Program-made: the position numbers and the translations under genes
Source of the DNA: Komagataella phaffii GS115
Lineage: Eukaryota > Ascomycota > Pichiomycetes > Pichiales > Pichiaceae
Length of the DNA: 64,000 bases
NCBI RefSeq assembly: GCF_000027005.1
Contig: NC_012966.1
Span: 1,426,001 to 1,490,000 of the forward strand
Direction of reading: 5' to 3'
Shown here: in pieces, positions 28,997 to 38,621 of the stretch
How the letters are laid out: each line of letters starts with the position of its first letter
How positions within the stretch are numbered: the first letter of the stretch is position 1
Notes under the pieces: model-generated
What the model was told of the DNA's origin: nothing
The model's input: only the letters and a program-made list of their open reading frames with translations
Database searches by the model: none

Positions 28997-29424
28997 GATG
29001 AAAAATCTCGCAAGCAAAGAAAGATCCAAAGAGGGTAATATTATGTCATCGACGACCGATGGTTCAATCCATTACTCCCAACAATCTCGAACGAAAATTA
29101 GTGGACACTGCCGACCCCTCCCGGCTCGGAAAGTGGTTTTTTCCCTTGCAAAATCCGCTCACCACACATCTGTCAGGTGCCCTGTTCGCTTTCACTCCTT
29201 CGTGCCCAAATTCCTACCCCCAGGTTTCATTTCAACTTCCACACCACTTCTTACCGACTAGCACAAGTTTAAACTGTTTTCATCTCCCCGATTTTGTTGA
29301 AGCTAATAAACACTCACTGTTTGCAAGCAATATCATTGATTTTTCCTTTCATTTTGTCTGTTTTTCCGTTTACTTCGACAAGTTGGCTACCTTGAATCGA
29401 ATTCTTTTCAAGGCCGTCTAGTGA
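28997..29424. other. Spacer / JSN1 leader
   Basis: 428 bp, pyrimidine-rich on + over much of its length. A 120-codon ATG frame (29059-29421) ends three bases before the JSN1 ATG; its composition (Phe/Pro/Ser/His-rich, from CT-rich DNA) looks non-coding, so I take it as promoter and leader. Confidence 0.4.
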
Positions 29425-31914
29425 ATGATGACTTCTTCTAACAACTTTTCGAACTTTCAAGGAGATGGTGACAATATGCTTGATCCATTTACTTTATCCC
29501 GATCTCCAATTTTTCCTACGATTGGAAACTCTCCATCACTAGGTCCAATCACTCCAGAGAGTGGTGATTTGTCCAGCACCGTTGGGATCAAAACTCGCCA
29601 CCGTTCAGGAACGTTACCGTCCAGAATTACTACACAACCAAGTCCTAGCACCCTATTTGGAGCCACTAGCCCTGCTCTAAATGCAGTTTTAGAGGATGCT
29701 GCGTCCTTGAACTCGCATCAGATCACACCACAGCACAACCGACTTCGATCTAGTAGCATCCAGAGTTCCATTTGGAGCGATGGAAATAACGACAGCTCTG
29801 TTTCTGTTTCTGTGCCCAGGCTTACAATAAATGACAATTCATCCCTAGAATCCTTTGCCGGATGCAGAACCCGCTCTCAATCTACCACTAATGTCATGAA
29901 TAATGGAATCAAACAGGCGCCATTTTACCACTTGCCAAATCCGGTCATCGAGGAAGAACCCACGTTTGCCCTTTTGAATGAGGAACTGAATGGATTATCT
30001 ATTAACCAACCTTCTTTTGCGATGACTCCTATCCTAGTTGATAGACTACCTCAAGATGCAATCAGTTTTGTGAGCACCTTCCAGGATGCATCTCTTGGCC
30101 CAACAAACACGTTGATTTTGCTGAACCTACCCCAGAATGGATCAGTCACCAGTTTTAATTTCTACAAGATGTTATGTAAGTTTGGAACTGTTCAAAGCGT
30201 TAGGATCATTCATTGCCATAACAATGATCTAATTGCGATTGCCGAATTTGATGGGGTCGAATCGGCAATGACTTGTAAGGCTTTGTTAAATCATCAGGAG
30301 CTTTTCCCGGGATTAAACTGCATCGTTTCGTTTGCCCGCATTATTTCGATCAAGTCAGGCGTTACTCCACAGACTGCAAACAAAGTTCCAGGGCAACAAC
30401 CACCTATTCAAACTTCAGTTAATGTACCAAACCAATTCAACCAAGGCCCTGCTCCACACCAGTCACAGCACGTTGCTCCTCCACCACGACCTCCCCCAAG
30501 AGCATCGGCTCTCGATGACTTCAACACAAGTAATGAGCCTCTTCGTAAGAAGGTCGATCTACTTTACTCAACTGTTGAATTATATCGTAATTCTTTGACA
30601 CCGGAGGAATCGTTCGCTTTGAACCATTTGATCCTGGGAGCTCTGAAATACCACGAGGTGAAGGAGAACAACTTTGGTCGTTTGCCTGACCCCTTACCTG
30701 TCAGAGATTTTGACTCACCCAAACTCCGTGAGATCAGAAAAGAAATTGATAACAACCACTATAATCAAACGCAAGTGGAAGAACTCTCTTTGGCCATGTT
30801 AAGCGAACTTCCGGAATTAGCAAGTGATTACTTGGGTAATACAATTGTTCAAAAGCTTTTTGAAATATCTTCTCCGCTTGTCAGAGATATAATGCTCCGC
30901 AAGTTGTCACCATATATTTCGCAGATGGGTGTACACAAGAATGGTACATGGGCAGCTCAAAAACTCATCAGCACTGCAACTACCAAAAGAGAAATGGACA
31001 TCATTGTTCGTTCGTTGAAGCCGTATACCACATCGCTTTTCAACGATCAGTACGGTAATTACGTACTACAATGTTGTCTCAAGTTCAACTCTCCTTGGAA
31101 TGATTTTATTTTTGAGAGCATTCTAAGCGACTTTTTGGAAATTTCAAGAGGTAGATACGGTGCCAGAGCTATTCGAACAATCTTGGAGAGTGATCTAGTT
31201 ACTTTACCTCAAGTTCTGAGTGTAACATCGAGGATCATTATGGACGTTCTCAACTTGGCTATTAATTCTAACGGATCCCTTTTGATTACTTGGTTCCTTG
31301 ATACTTGTCAGTTGCCCAATAGACACATCAACTTAACAAACAACCTACTTCCACATTTGTTTCAGCTGTGTGTTCACAAGTTGGGTAATCTAACAGTTTT
31401 GAAGCTACTCAATTTCAGAGGTGATCTACTTTCCAGAAACCTGATTCTGGGCGAGATTTTTGGAAGATTACCATTCCATGACACAATGGCACCAGAGCCT
31501 CCTTCTTTACTAAAAGGTATTCTCTCAGATTCTAATGTTGGACCAAACTTCATCTTCAAACTGATTACCACTGTTCACATGGATTCTGATCTGAAGAATT
31601 ACATTGTTAACAAGATCAAGCAAGCTTTAATGGAATTGCAACTACCTTCCACAAATGGGTACAAAAAATTGTTTGAGGAGGTTGGATTCCACACAGAAAA
31701 GCAAACCAAGCCCAAACGAAAATACCATGACTCGAACGATTTTAGAGAGCATGATGCCTATGTGCTTAATCCACAAACTCATCCTGCTCCTGGTGTTAAC
31801 CCTGTCTACATGGCAATAGACCAGTTTACTAACGGTTACCCATATCAGCTTGGCTACCAGGAGCAAAGACTTTCACAACAGAATTTACCATATTCCAGTG
31901 GTAACAGTTATTGA
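29425..31914 (+). CDS. JSN1: Pumilio-family RNA-binding protein Jsn1/Puf1-like
   Basis: 829 residues; ATG at 29425 or 29428. An N-terminal Ser/Pro-rich region includes KTRHRSGTLPSRI, a block also found in Jsn1/Puf2. An RRM-like domain occupies about residues 229-305 (NTLILLNLPQNGSVTSFNFY). A Pumilio repeat array spans about residues 455-750 (LGNTIVQKLFE, NGTWAAQKLI, YGNYVLQCCL, YGARAIRTIL, HKLGNLTVLKLL). Jsn1 binds mRNAs for membrane proteins and links Arp2/3 to mitochondria. Position beside GRR1 and BIR1 matches JSN1 (YJR091C) rather than PUF2. Confidence 0.88.
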   Translation: MMTSSNNFSNFQGDGDNMLDPFTLSRSPIFPTIGNSPSLGPITPESGDLSSTVGIKTRHRSGTLPSRITTQPSPSTLFGATSPALNAVLEDAASLNSHQITPQHNRLRSSSIQSSIWSDGNNDSSVSVSVPRLTINDNSSLESFAGCRTRSQSTTNVMNNGIKQAPFYHLPNPVIEEEPTFALLNEELNGLSINQPSFAMTPILVDRLPQDAISFVSTFQDASLGPTNTLILLNLPQNGSVTSFNFYKMLCKFGTVQSVRIIHCHNNDLIAIAEFDGVESAMTCKALLNHQELFPGLNCIVSFARIISIKSGVTPQTANKVPGQQPPIQTSVNVPNQFNQGPAPHQSQHVAPPPRPPPRASALDDFNTSNEPLRKKVDLLYSTVELYRNSLTPEESFALNHLILGALKYHEVKENNFGRLPDPLPVRDFDSPKLREIRKEIDNNHYNQTQVEELSLAMLSELPELASDYLGNTIVQKLFEISSPLVRDIMLRKLSPYISQMGVHKNGTWAAQKLISTATTKREMDIIVRSLKPYTTSLFNDQYGNYVLQCCLKFNSPWNDFIFESILSDFLEISRGRYGARAIRTILESDLVTLPQVLSVTSRIIMDVLNLAINSNGSLLITWFLDTCQLPNRHINLTNNLLPHLFQLCVHKLGNLTVLKLLNFRGDLLSRNLILGEIFGRLPFHDTMAPEPPSLLKGILSDSNVGPNFIFKLITTVHMDSDLKNYIVNKIKQALMELQLPSTNGYKKLFEEVGFHTEKQTKPKRKYHDSNDFREHDAYVLNPQTHPAPGVNPVYMAIDQFTNGYPYQLGYQEQRLSQQNLPYSSGNSY

Positions 31915-32321
31915 TGAATGGAAGTTTTATAAAAACGAAAAAAAAAGTGATTGACATCCGACTGGATGATGCAGCGATGGTATTGTCTCCGTCTTCTTCC
32001 TATGAAAAAAAAAACAGTAATAAATATTAAGGTAGGGACGAAATGAGTGAAGAAGACGCATATATGACAATATACTTAATTATAAATACTTTAATGATCA
32101 AAATAAACAGTTGTGAGTAAAAGACTAGAGTACCTCTATCGAGGCTCTTGCACCTCCTATGAAAGACGGTAAGAAGTCGCTTATCATCAAGAAAATGATG
32201 ATTACGTAATTTCTCTCGTCTGTATTGGAACACACAAACAACTCTTTCCCCAACACGGAAGTACAATCACTTAATACCTTGGACTTACTTGTGACATTCT
32301 CTGCAGCTTTTGCTTTTGAAA
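31915..32321. other. JSN1 3' region and GRR1 promoter
   Basis: 407 bp, AT-rich with A-runs (31938-31946, 32004-32013). No ORF, repeat or RNA gene supported. Confidence 0.4.
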
Positions 32322-34340
32322 ATGCAGAGTAATTCGGAGAGAGACTCTTCGCCTAGTGACTCAAATAGCACCATTGAGTTGCAAAGATCCGAGAACGAAT
32401 ATGATCACCTAACTAATACGATAATGGAAGATCTGGGGCAAAAACTTAACCACTACAAGGAATCCCAGGACACGAGCTCCAGCCATATTTTACACTTACC
32501 TACTGAGGTTTTGCTACTCATTTTATCATTTGTGACTTCGAAGACTGATCTTCTTAGTTTTATGTTGACATGTAGAAAGTTCGGAGACCTGGTTAGCGGT
32601 TTGCTCTGGTTCAGACCTGGTATTTCCAATGCATACGTCTATAAAGAAATGATCAGAATAATGAGAATACCTCCAGAGAAGACATTTTGGGACTACAAAA
32701 AGTTTATCAGAAGATTGAATCTGTCCCTGGTTTCTAACTTGGTTGAGGATGAGTTCCTATATGCATTCAGTGGTTGCCCCAACCTGGAAAGGATCACATT
32801 AGTGAATTGCAGTAAAGTTACTGCTGATTCTGTGGCGACAATATTGAAGGATGCATCCAACCTTCAGTCTATTGACCTTACAGGAGTTGTGAATATCACA
32901 GATGGAGTCTACTACAGTTTAGCACGCCACTGTAAGAAACTGCAGGGTCTATATGCCCCAGGTTCTATGGCTGTTTCCAAGAACGCAGTGTACACTCTCA
33001 TATCCAATTGCCCAATGCTGAAAAGAATCAAACTGAGTGAATGTGTGGGAGTAGACGATGAGATTGTTGTGAAATTGGTGAGAGAATGTAAAAATCTCGT
33101 CGAATTAGACCTTCATGGGTGTATCAGAGTTACCGATTATGCTCTAGTTGTGCTTTTTGAAGAATTGGAATATTTGAGAGAGTTCAAAATCTCAATGAAT
33201 GATCATATAACAGAGAGATGCTTCCTTGGGCTACCAAACGAGCCCTACTTGGATAAGCTTAGGATAATTGATTTCACTAGTTGCAGCAATGTTAACGACA
33301 AACTTGTCATCAAGTTAGTTCAATTAGCACCCAAGTTGAGGCATATTGTATTGTCTAAGTGTACCAAAATAACGGACTCGTCCTTGAGAGCCTTAGCAAC
33401 TTTGGGCAAGTGCTTGCACTACTTGCATCTGGGACATTGTATTAACATAACAGATTTTGGAGTCTGTCATCTGCTTAGAAATTGTCATCGACTTCAGTAT
33501 GTCGATCTTGCATGCTGTCAAGAGCTGACCAATGACACCTTGTTTGAACTATCTCAGTTACCAAGATTGAGAAGAATTGGCTTGGTGAAATGTCACAATA
33601 TAACCGATCATGGCATTTTGTATCTAGCAAATAACCGGAGATCGCCAGACGATACTTTAGAAAGAGTACATTTATCATATTGTACACAGATTAGCATATT
33701 TCCTATCTACAAGTTACTAATGGCGTGTCGCAGACTGACACACCTATCATTAACAGGTATCAGAGACTTCTTGAGAAGTGATATTACAAGATTTTGCCGA
33801 GATCCTCCCAATGACTTTACTCAATCTCAAAGAGATATGTTTTGTGTTTTCAGTGGTGACGGGGTCCGGAAGCTTCGAGATCACCTTTCTAGTCTCTACC
33901 ACCAACAGCAACAAATTAACAGATACGTTAACTCTCAAAATATAGGAAACTTAAGGGATGACGGAGAGACTTTGAATGAGATCTTCCAGTATATTGCAAA
34001 TCCAGCCACCCCTGGACAACTACCCCCAAGGGTCCAAGAACTCGTTGAAGCAAGACGGAGAAACAGAAATCAAGAACGCATAATGACTAACACTGTTAAC
34101 TTTCCTGAACAAATTAGAAGGTTGTCTCTCCTGCCTCCGGAACAACAACAGGCTTTGCCACAACCAATTCGTCAACTGATTGCCCAAGCCACTGCATCTC
34201 CGCTATCTTTTCCTTTACAAGATCAGGAGCCACAACAGCAGCAACAACAAGAAAGGGGTCTTGGCATTCCGCCAGTTGATAACTTCAGTCCGGTAGTTGA
34301 TGAAGGGCAAGAATATGATGAAGACCAAGAGATGGAATAA
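32322..34340 (+). CDS. GRR1: F-box/LRR protein Grr1, SCF substrate receptor
   Basis: 672 residues from ATG 32322; the frame opens four codons earlier with TTG. Grr1 is the SCF receptor for G1 cyclins (Cln1/2) and for Mth1/Std1 in glucose sensing. An F-box lies near residues 58-105 (HLPTEVLLLILSFVTSKTDL), followed by about a dozen Cys-containing LRRs of the LxxLxLxxCxxITD type (NLQSIDLTGVVNITD, LVELDLHGCIRVTD, LHYLHLGHCINITD). The C-terminal third is Gln-rich with an acidic end (DEGQEYDEDQEME). It is convergent with BIR1, as in S. cerevisiae (YJR090C/YJR089W). Confidence 0.93.
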   Translation: MQSNSERDSSPSDSNSTIELQRSENEYDHLTNTIMEDLGQKLNHYKESQDTSSSHILHLPTEVLLLILSFVTSKTDLLSFMLTCRKFGDLVSGLLWFRPGISNAYVYKEMIRIMRIPPEKTFWDYKKFIRRLNLSLVSNLVEDEFLYAFSGCPNLERITLVNCSKVTADSVATILKDASNLQSIDLTGVVNITDGVYYSLARHCKKLQGLYAPGSMAVSKNAVYTLISNCPMLKRIKLSECVGVDDEIVVKLVRECKNLVELDLHGCIRVTDYALVVLFEELEYLREFKISMNDHITERCFLGLPNEPYLDKLRIIDFTSCSNVNDKLVIKLVQLAPKLRHIVLSKCTKITDSSLRALATLGKCLHYLHLGHCINITDFGVCHLLRNCHRLQYVDLACCQELTNDTLFELSQLPRLRRIGLVKCHNITDHGILYLANNRRSPDDTLERVHLSYCTQISIFPIYKLLMACRRLTHLSLTGIRDFLRSDITRFCRDPPNDFTQSQRDMFCVFSGDGVRKLRDHLSSLYHQQQQINRYVNSQNIGNLRDDGETLNEIFQYIANPATPGQLPPRVQELVEARRRNRNQERIMTNTVNFPEQIRRLSLLPPEQQQALPQPIRQLIAQATASPLSFPLQDQEPQQQQQQERGLGIPPVDNFSPVVDEGQEYDEDQEME

Positions 34341-34434
34341 TGCATAGTAAGAAAAGACAATAGGAACGTTAGGCAAATTCGTTAGTCTAAACTAGATAGT
34401 TTGCAATCTAATTTACAGATTTAGTATTATTGCC

Positions 34435-37400
34435 TCAATCATCGACTTCTAACCCTCTTAGAATCGTAACAGCGTTTTCTGCTTCATCTTGAAACTTCTT
34501 AATCATCTTATCATAGGTTGCTTCCAGTAGAGCTTTATTCTGGAGAGCATTGTGAATACACCATTCTCTTATGGTCATATTCAACTCCTCTTCCGGCATC
34601 TCAGCAATAAATGCTGTCAATAATCCATCTGTATCATCTGATAACCCATGGAACGAACTTTCGGTGATCTTCTTTAGTAATTTTGCACTTTGATCAAACT
34701 GATCAAGTGAATCGGAAATCACTCTACGATCACACTTTTTCCAAAGTTGATTCGATTTTGATTCATTAGCCTCCTTCAATTCTGGGGCATCAATCTCCAA
34801 AAAGGCATTGGGAGAAGTGGAAAGTCCCAAAGGTGAGGTTTTAAACGACATTCTTGCACCAGATGAGTTTAGATTTAGATGATCAGCTGGATGTTCACCA
34901 CCTTCACGGATAGGTATGTCATGAAGAGAAACTTTGGAAGGGGTTTTAGCTTCAGAAGAAGTTGTGCAAGTAGCTGAATTTTGATGCTGGGAGTTAGAAT
35001 TGTCCTTGGTGTCATCAATAACATCAGTGCTTAAAGATCTGTCACACTGAGGGCCATTGTGATCAGAAGCAGTGACATTTCGACTAGCATTGTCAGCCAA
35101 ATTTTCAGATAGTAATGTAACTTTGCTGGACAAATCGTCTTGAATCTCATTAGGCTTCACTTTCTCATGTTCAAAGAAAGCATCTCTTGACTTTACAGAT
35201 GCATCACTCACCATTGAAAGAACTGTCAACTTACTTAGAATTCTTTCTTCTTCTGGCTGTGGTTTTGGAATACTTGTAGAGAGTTCATCATTCTGATGAG
35301 ATACTTTTACTATTGGCTTGACTCCTTGATTGACGATCTGGTTGGTAGCTGACTCTTTCTTATCTTCCACAGCCAGAGCAAGCTCTTGCCCCCCTTCTTT
35401 TGATAGTTGAATACTATTGGATCTCCTTTTTTCATTTGGTTCCTGAAAACTATTAGACATCTGCTTTTCAGCTGATTCCTGAATGTAATCGGACACCTCT
35501 TTTTCTTTTGATTCCTGATCAGTACTAGATAACCGCTTTTCAGTTGATTCCTGCACGTTAATTGAAACATTCTTTGATTCCTGATCATTACTAGATAGCC
35601 GCTTTTCAACTGATTCCCGAATGTTATTGGACACCTCCTTTTCATTTGATTCCGAAAACAAAACGGAACTTAAGTCTTTTTGAGAATGATCCGAAAGAAT
35701 GTTTTCTTCGATCAGCTCATTTGATCCTAAGGGTTCACAAGAGGTCTTCACGATAGATGGATCATCTGCCATGGGTTCGGAGACTTCATTTTTATTTAGT
35801 TGAAACGGTGAGTGTTGTCTGGGTTCTTGAGAATTGATGATTTGTGCTTTACGATTCTCAGTGGGGGGTTCAACAATGTCTTCTTCACCAATCTGCCCAA
35901 TGTCTGGCATTGGTTCATCTAGCATTACTTCATTGTCCTCTTCAGGCTCACTTATAGCTGTAATTGCAAGCTTATCTGGATTACCTGTATCTACAACAAT
36001 CGGCAGGTTAGACAACGCATCCGTTTGAATCGACAGTCTTTTCTTCATTTGAGATGCAATTTCGGAGCCGTTTGCTTCTGCCTCTGATTGAGAATAAGGA
36101 ATTGGTAATGCTTGATCAAAAGGAGCTGCATCTGAAACTAAGCCATCTTTCCTATTTTCGTTCTCTAACTGTTCTTTGGGCATTTCTTCAATCCCCCAAT
36201 CCTCTTTCTCATTTGGCTGCATTCCCTCTAATTCTTCTTTTGTTGCATTATTTGCGTCTGAAACAGGAATTTTAAGCACTGATGAGTCAGATGGGTTGGT
36301 CTTCGCATATAGCTCTGAAAAATACTCCCTACCCATCCGGACAGCTTTCAAATGCCATACTGAGGGGTCACTAAAGTATATTTTGACTGTTAGCTTGTGC
36401 GTGGCAGCTTTCAAGGTAGATGTTCCCAGTCCTATCTGACTGTAATAGAATGAATACGACGTATACTTCTCTTTCTGTTCCGGTTCCCGGCACTTGATAT
36501 ACTGAAATTTATCCAAAAAGATGGGAGAAGATATAAGCTCTGAAATTGTGAGAGCATCAACCTTTATGGAAGCTTTCTTGGACAACTGTTCGCTTAAACC
36601 TTGATTTCCATGGAGTGAAAAGCTCTCAAGAATAAATGCGGTAATTTTGGACCGAGAGTTTTTGCTCTTTTCTGTCGCTGTGTCTTGACTATGGAAAATA
36701 CTGGAGTCTTTTAAGTTATTGTCAATGTGTTGCTCCTTTTTCGTGGCTGAAATAATCAGGTTGTTTGATGCCTGCGAATCTTCAACAATTTGGAAGTCTT
36801 GGTTGGAAGTACGTCCCCTATGAAGGCTTTTTTCGGTTGTGTCCACGTCGTTCGTTATGTAAGGAGTAGAACCGAGTTCTAAGTGATTAGGTGATTCAAG
36901 CTGCTTTTGTGTATCCTCATCAGGTACGTCAACGTCAATGATATCTTCTGGTGAAACCGGAAAAGGTTCACTAACTTGATCCGCCTCATCATTTAATGCA
37001 ATCACATTTTCGGACCTTTCATCGTAAAGAGAAGAATGATAGGGTCCTTTGCGATTTGAATCTTCTCGTTCAGGCAATTCTTCCAGGGAATTGGCATCTT
37101 CCAATAATGAGTTTCGACTTACTTTAATGACAGAACTGTTGGATGTTTGGGGATTCTTTTGTTCTTGGATTTCTGTTGCTATATTTTTGCTAGCCATTTG
37201 GGGCGAATTACGAAGGTTGATCAATTCACCTGTGAGACCTTCTTCATTGCTTTGGCTACTGGATCGTTTGGAAGGGCTTGAGCTAACTTTATTATCTGGC
37301 GTCTTAGTTTTCCAGTCACCATCGCTATTCTTTTTATCAAGCATCGAAGTTTCAAGCATCTTTAACTGGCTATTGTTCTTTTTCGGAGAAACCGAGAATT

Positions 37401-38355
37401 GAATACTATCATCAGAGGCATCAAGTAGTGCAGAACGTTTGGGCTTACGCACGTTTCTTGTCACACTGTCGATCTTCCTTTTGCGGGTGATTTCACTTTC
37501 CTCGTTGGTGATATCAACTTGGGGAATACTAGATGAGTGAAATTCGTCATCAGAGAGTTCCAGTTCTCTGGAATTACTTGTGTTTCCAATTCCATACTTT
37601 TTCCGCCTTCTTCTTTTGAAACTATGAACTGAAGAGGCAATCTTGGTTTTCATAGGACTAGACATTTCAGGTTCAGATTCTATGTAAGTGTAGGAGTCAT
37701 CTTTCTCATCTTGTGTGGAAACATCTTCAATCTCTTGTTCAATAATTGCCTCACTTCTAGAACCTCGCCGTTCTTGTGCCTCGTTTGGCACAAACAAGAG
37801 ACAGCTGGGATTGCTTTTTTGATGTTCTTCATGTGGGTTATCTGATGGCTCCCACCCATCCAGCTCGACTCCGCATAGTGCGCAGGTAACAGAATCGTCC
37901 CCGTTATTGGAAGGAGAGTAATACATGCCAGCATCGCTCATACTAGCAGCTGACAACCCTTCAACATGCTCGTGGGGCCAGTTTTGATAAGTGTTCAAGC
38001 ACAAATCTTTATAGTCTTGAATGGAAAACTCCGGAGGAGGTGATTCAGTGCTGAGTTTCAGAACCAATAATTTCGCATAGTAACATTTAGGGCTCTGCTC
38101 AAGATGCCAAGCAGAGACATCCGTGGAGTCTAAGTGGATGTTTGAAAACCTTTTCTTACAATGAAAACACGTAACTTCATCCGTGCGGAGTTTCGTAGGT
38201 GTAAAATAAAAGCCAGCCTCTGCCATTTGCGTCCCTGAGGGCTCAACGTGAGGCCATTGATACAATTCCTTCCCTCGAGGAGTTGTTGTTCCCAAAAAGG
38301 TCTGATCTCGTTCTCGGAGATACAAAAACCTCTTGTCAATCTTCTTTGGGGGCAT
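34435..38355 (-). CDS. BIR1: Bir1, survivin-like chromosomal passenger protein
   Basis: 1306 residues, ATG 38355, long compared with S. cerevisiae Bir1 (about 950). Two N-terminal BIR zinc domains: the first about residues 18-95 (CFHC ... WHLEQSPKC) and the second about 115-190 (CALC ... HEEHQKSNPSC, exact C-x2-C-x16-H-x6-C spacing). The rest is largely disordered, Ser/Glu-rich with many S/T-P sites. A tandem array of short Glu/Ser/Lys repeats lies near residues 898-985. The conserved C-terminus (about 1190-1300) should bind Ipl1/Sli15. Bir1 targets Aurora B to centromeres. It is flanked by GRR1 and diverges from VMA13. Confidence 0.9.
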   Translation of the reverse strand: MPPKKIDKRFLYLRERDQTFLGTTTPRGKELYQWPHVEPSGTQMAEAGFYFTPTKLRTDEVTCFHCKKRFSNIHLDSTDVSAWHLEQSPKCYYAKLLVLKLSTESPPPEFSIQDYKDLCLNTYQNWPHEHVEGLSAASMSDAGMYYSPSNNGDDSVTCALCGVELDGWEPSDNPHEEHQKSNPSCLLFVPNEAQERRGSRSEAIIEQEIEDVSTQDEKDDSYTYIESEPEMSSPMKTKIASSVHSFKRRRRKKYGIGNTSNSRELELSDDEFHSSSIPQVDITNEESEITRKRKIDSVTRNVRKPKRSALLDASDDSIQFSVSPKKNNSQLKMLETSMLDKKNSDGDWKTKTPDNKVSSSPSKRSSSQSNEEGLTGELINLRNSPQMASKNIATEIQEQKNPQTSNSSVIKVSRNSLLEDANSLEELPEREDSNRKGPYHSSLYDERSENVIALNDEADQVSEPFPVSPEDIIDVDVPDEDTQKQLESPNHLELGSTPYITNDVDTTEKSLHRGRTSNQDFQIVEDSQASNNLIISATKKEQHIDNNLKDSSIFHSQDTATEKSKNSRSKITAFILESFSLHGNQGLSEQLSKKASIKVDALTISELISSPIFLDKFQYIKCREPEQKEKYTSYSFYYSQIGLGTSTLKAATHKLTVKIYFSDPSVWHLKAVRMGREYFSELYAKTNPSDSSVLKIPVSDANNATKEELEGMQPNEKEDWGIEEMPKEQLENENRKDGLVSDAAPFDQALPIPYSQSEAEANGSEIASQMKKRLSIQTDALSNLPIVVDTGNPDKLAITAISEPEEDNEVMLDEPMPDIGQIGEEDIVEPPTENRKAQIINSQEPRQHSPFQLNKNEVSEPMADDPSIVKTSCEPLGSNELIEENILSDHSQKDLSSVLFSESNEKEVSNNIRESVEKRLSSNDQESKNVSINVQESTEKRLSSTDQESKEKEVSDYIQESAEKQMSNSFQEPNEKRRSNSIQLSKEGGQELALAVEDKKESATNQIVNQGVKPIVKVSHQNDELSTSIPKPQPEEERILSKLTVLSMVSDASVKSRDAFFEHEKVKPNEIQDDLSSKVTLLSENLADNASRNVTASDHNGPQCDRSLSTDVIDDTKDNSNSQHQNSATCTTSSEAKTPSKVSLHDIPIREGGEHPADHLNLNSSGARMSFKTSPLGLSTSPNAFLEIDAPELKEANESKSNQLWKKCDRRVISDSLDQFDQSAKLLKKITESSFHGLSDDTDGLLTAFIAEMPEEELNMTIREWCIHNALQNKALLEATYDKMIKKFQDEAENAVTILRGLEVDD
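35400..35660 (-). repeat. Degenerate tandem repeats within BIR1
   Basis: About five copies of a unit of roughly 45-50 bp or its double, encoding variations of QESxEKRLSSTD and EKEVSDYIQES. Visible in DNA as repeated 'gattcctgatc' and 'cttttca' blocks every ~50 bp. Not seen elsewhere in the gene. Confidence 0.7.
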
Positions 38356-38495
38356 AAGCTCGTACTAGCACGTAGATCAGTAAGGTAAACACTCACTCAC
38401 TACCATAAACAAGCGAGACTGGTGTAAGAGTGTTAATTAAAAATGGTATTACGTAAGTAATCGTTTTTAAAGAGACTTACCGCGAATTGAGAATA

Positions 38496-38621
38496 ATGTC
38501 TACCAAAAATCGAGTAGTGGCAGCCAAACTTCAACTCCAAGAGACAGCTCAGTATATCAATCGACTGAAATGGCCACACAAGTATGTAACCGTTCGGCTA
38601 GCAGACGAATATGTTAATTGA
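38496..38621 (+). other. Upstream ORF overlapping the VMA13 start codon
   Basis: ATG 38496, out of frame with VMA13. Unspliced it is 41 codons; after VMA13 splicing it stops 30 codons in, past the VMA13 ATG. If the transcript starts upstream of 38496, ribosomes must scan past this ATG or the main frame is repressed. Confidence 0.4.

Noticed and set aside
32247..32321. An N-terminal extension of GRR1 and of several other genes (ECM29, ELP2, PMT6, SMD1, STE18)
   Set aside because: In each case the frame before the first ATG opens only with TTG or GTG, which yeast rarely uses, and the ATG start fits the family length.
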